A stretch of DNA of 64,000 bases from Panagrolaimus kolymaensis. Taxonomy: Eukaryota; Nematoda; Chromadorea; Rhabditida; Panagrolaimidae. A model generated the notes under the pieces. The model searched no databases and was not told the origin of the DNA. It saw nothing but the letters and a program-made list of their open reading frames with translations. Both the position numbers and the translations under genes were made by a program. This document shows, piece after piece, positions 63,484-64,000 of this stretch; positions within the stretch are counted from its first letter, which is position 1; every line of letters starts with the position of its first letter. The stretch covers positions 4,960,001-5,024,000 of the forward strand of contig JAJQJQ010000009.1 of the NCBI GenBank assembly GCA_028622995.1. The letters are read 5' to 3'.

Positions 63484-64000
63484 ATGCTTACTTCTTCGTT
63501 TTCTGTTTATATAGCGTCTTTTTATTTTTATGCTGTTGTTTTCTATAACGTGGACCGACAACTGTCGATCTCAACCGACAAAAATGTGAGTTTGCTTACA
63601 GGGCTGGATCAAACTGTCGACATGTCTTCTTTGCCTCCACCACCTGCTTCTATCGTTGAAGAACAACCAATAATCTTTACAAAAGATGACTTCCAACATG
63701 CTCCTTTAACGTATGTTCTCTTTCTTTCTTTGTTATAGTTTATTTTCACAGTTGTTACAATTTTCAGATGTTCGGCTACCATTGAATGTGAAAGAATTGC
63801 CTTTGGCTTTACATCCGGTGCAAATTTTTTTTGTGATAATGTTATCCCTGTTACGTCAACTGTCTTCAATCACGTTCAAACAGTGCTACAACTTAGTACT
63901 GATTTTCCTAGCGGACAAACATTGAAGACTGAAATACCTTATACTTCTTTCAACAAACTGAACTTTAAACTTACCAAGCATCATGACGACTTTCTTATTT
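63484..64000 (+). CDS. Unrecognised gene, 5' part, cut by the window edge
   Basis: Two exons are visible. The first is 63484-63710 and the second starts at 63768 after a TTTTCAG acceptor and is open to the window end. The joined frame reads APLTCSATIECERIAFGFTS, then NFFCDNVIPVTS, with several cysteines and no stop. The first 25 residues are hydrophobic (SVYIASFYFYAVVFY) and could be a signal peptide or anchor. The second exon uses more G/C at third positions than neighbouring genes. No family recognised. The start codon choice is uncertain; an acceptor-like TTTCATAG lies 20 bases upstream. Confidence 0.5.

Noticed and set aside
1..64000. CRISPR array, bacterial operon or prophage
   Set aside because: All genes are spliced eukaryotic genes; no spaced direct repeats of the right type.

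Overview
The window is nuclear DNA from a nematode. It is very AT-rich. Genes are split by short introns with GTAAGT-like donors and TTTTCAG or TTTTTAG acceptors. Two families point to nematodes: a ground-like (Grl) secreted protein and a Patched-related (ptr) membrane protein. The MAP kinase is closely MPK-1-like. The species cannot be named from sequence alone.

Left part (1-22.7 kb). In order: a co-Smad (SMAD4 type, +), a novel type I membrane protein (+), a novel multi-pass membrane protein (+), and the ERK MAP kinase mpk-1 (-) followed by about 5.4 kb of gene-poor DNA. Then come a CUE-domain protein (CUEDC1-like, +) and, 98 bp downstream, a chitinase-like GH18 protein whose catalytic motif is destroyed, so the pair may be an operon. 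The GH18 reading frame stops early. A GH18-like C-terminal exon lies 2 kb further on, and two minus-strand genes sit in between.

Middle part (23.2-52.6 kb). This is a nested set of apparently identical tandem copies with segment order A-B-A-B-C-B-C. One 7,152-bp unit (A+B) is repeated at 23223-30374 and 30375-37526. One 9,901-bp unit (B+C) is repeated at 32814-42714 and 42715-52615. As a result there are three ptr genes (one truncated and chimeric, two complete) and an extra, headless copy of the 3' half of a convergent LIM-domain gene. It is either a very recent rearrangement or an assembly artefact. The copies look identical, so the sequence alone cannot decide.

Right part (52.6-64 kb). 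The 5' exons of the LIM gene (-) are followed upstream by a calponin-homology gene (-). The two together look like one LMO7/LIMCH1-like locus with separate or alternative ends. Next come a divergent Grl gene (+), a 673-bp fold-back element, and the start of an unrecognised gene (+) cut by the window edge.

Functional theme: TGF-beta signalling (co-Smad), Ras/ERK signalling (mpk-1), a sterol-sensing-domain transporter (ptr) and secreted or apical matrix factors (grl, chitinase-like). Nothing shows these act as one system; they are mostly ordinary neighbours.
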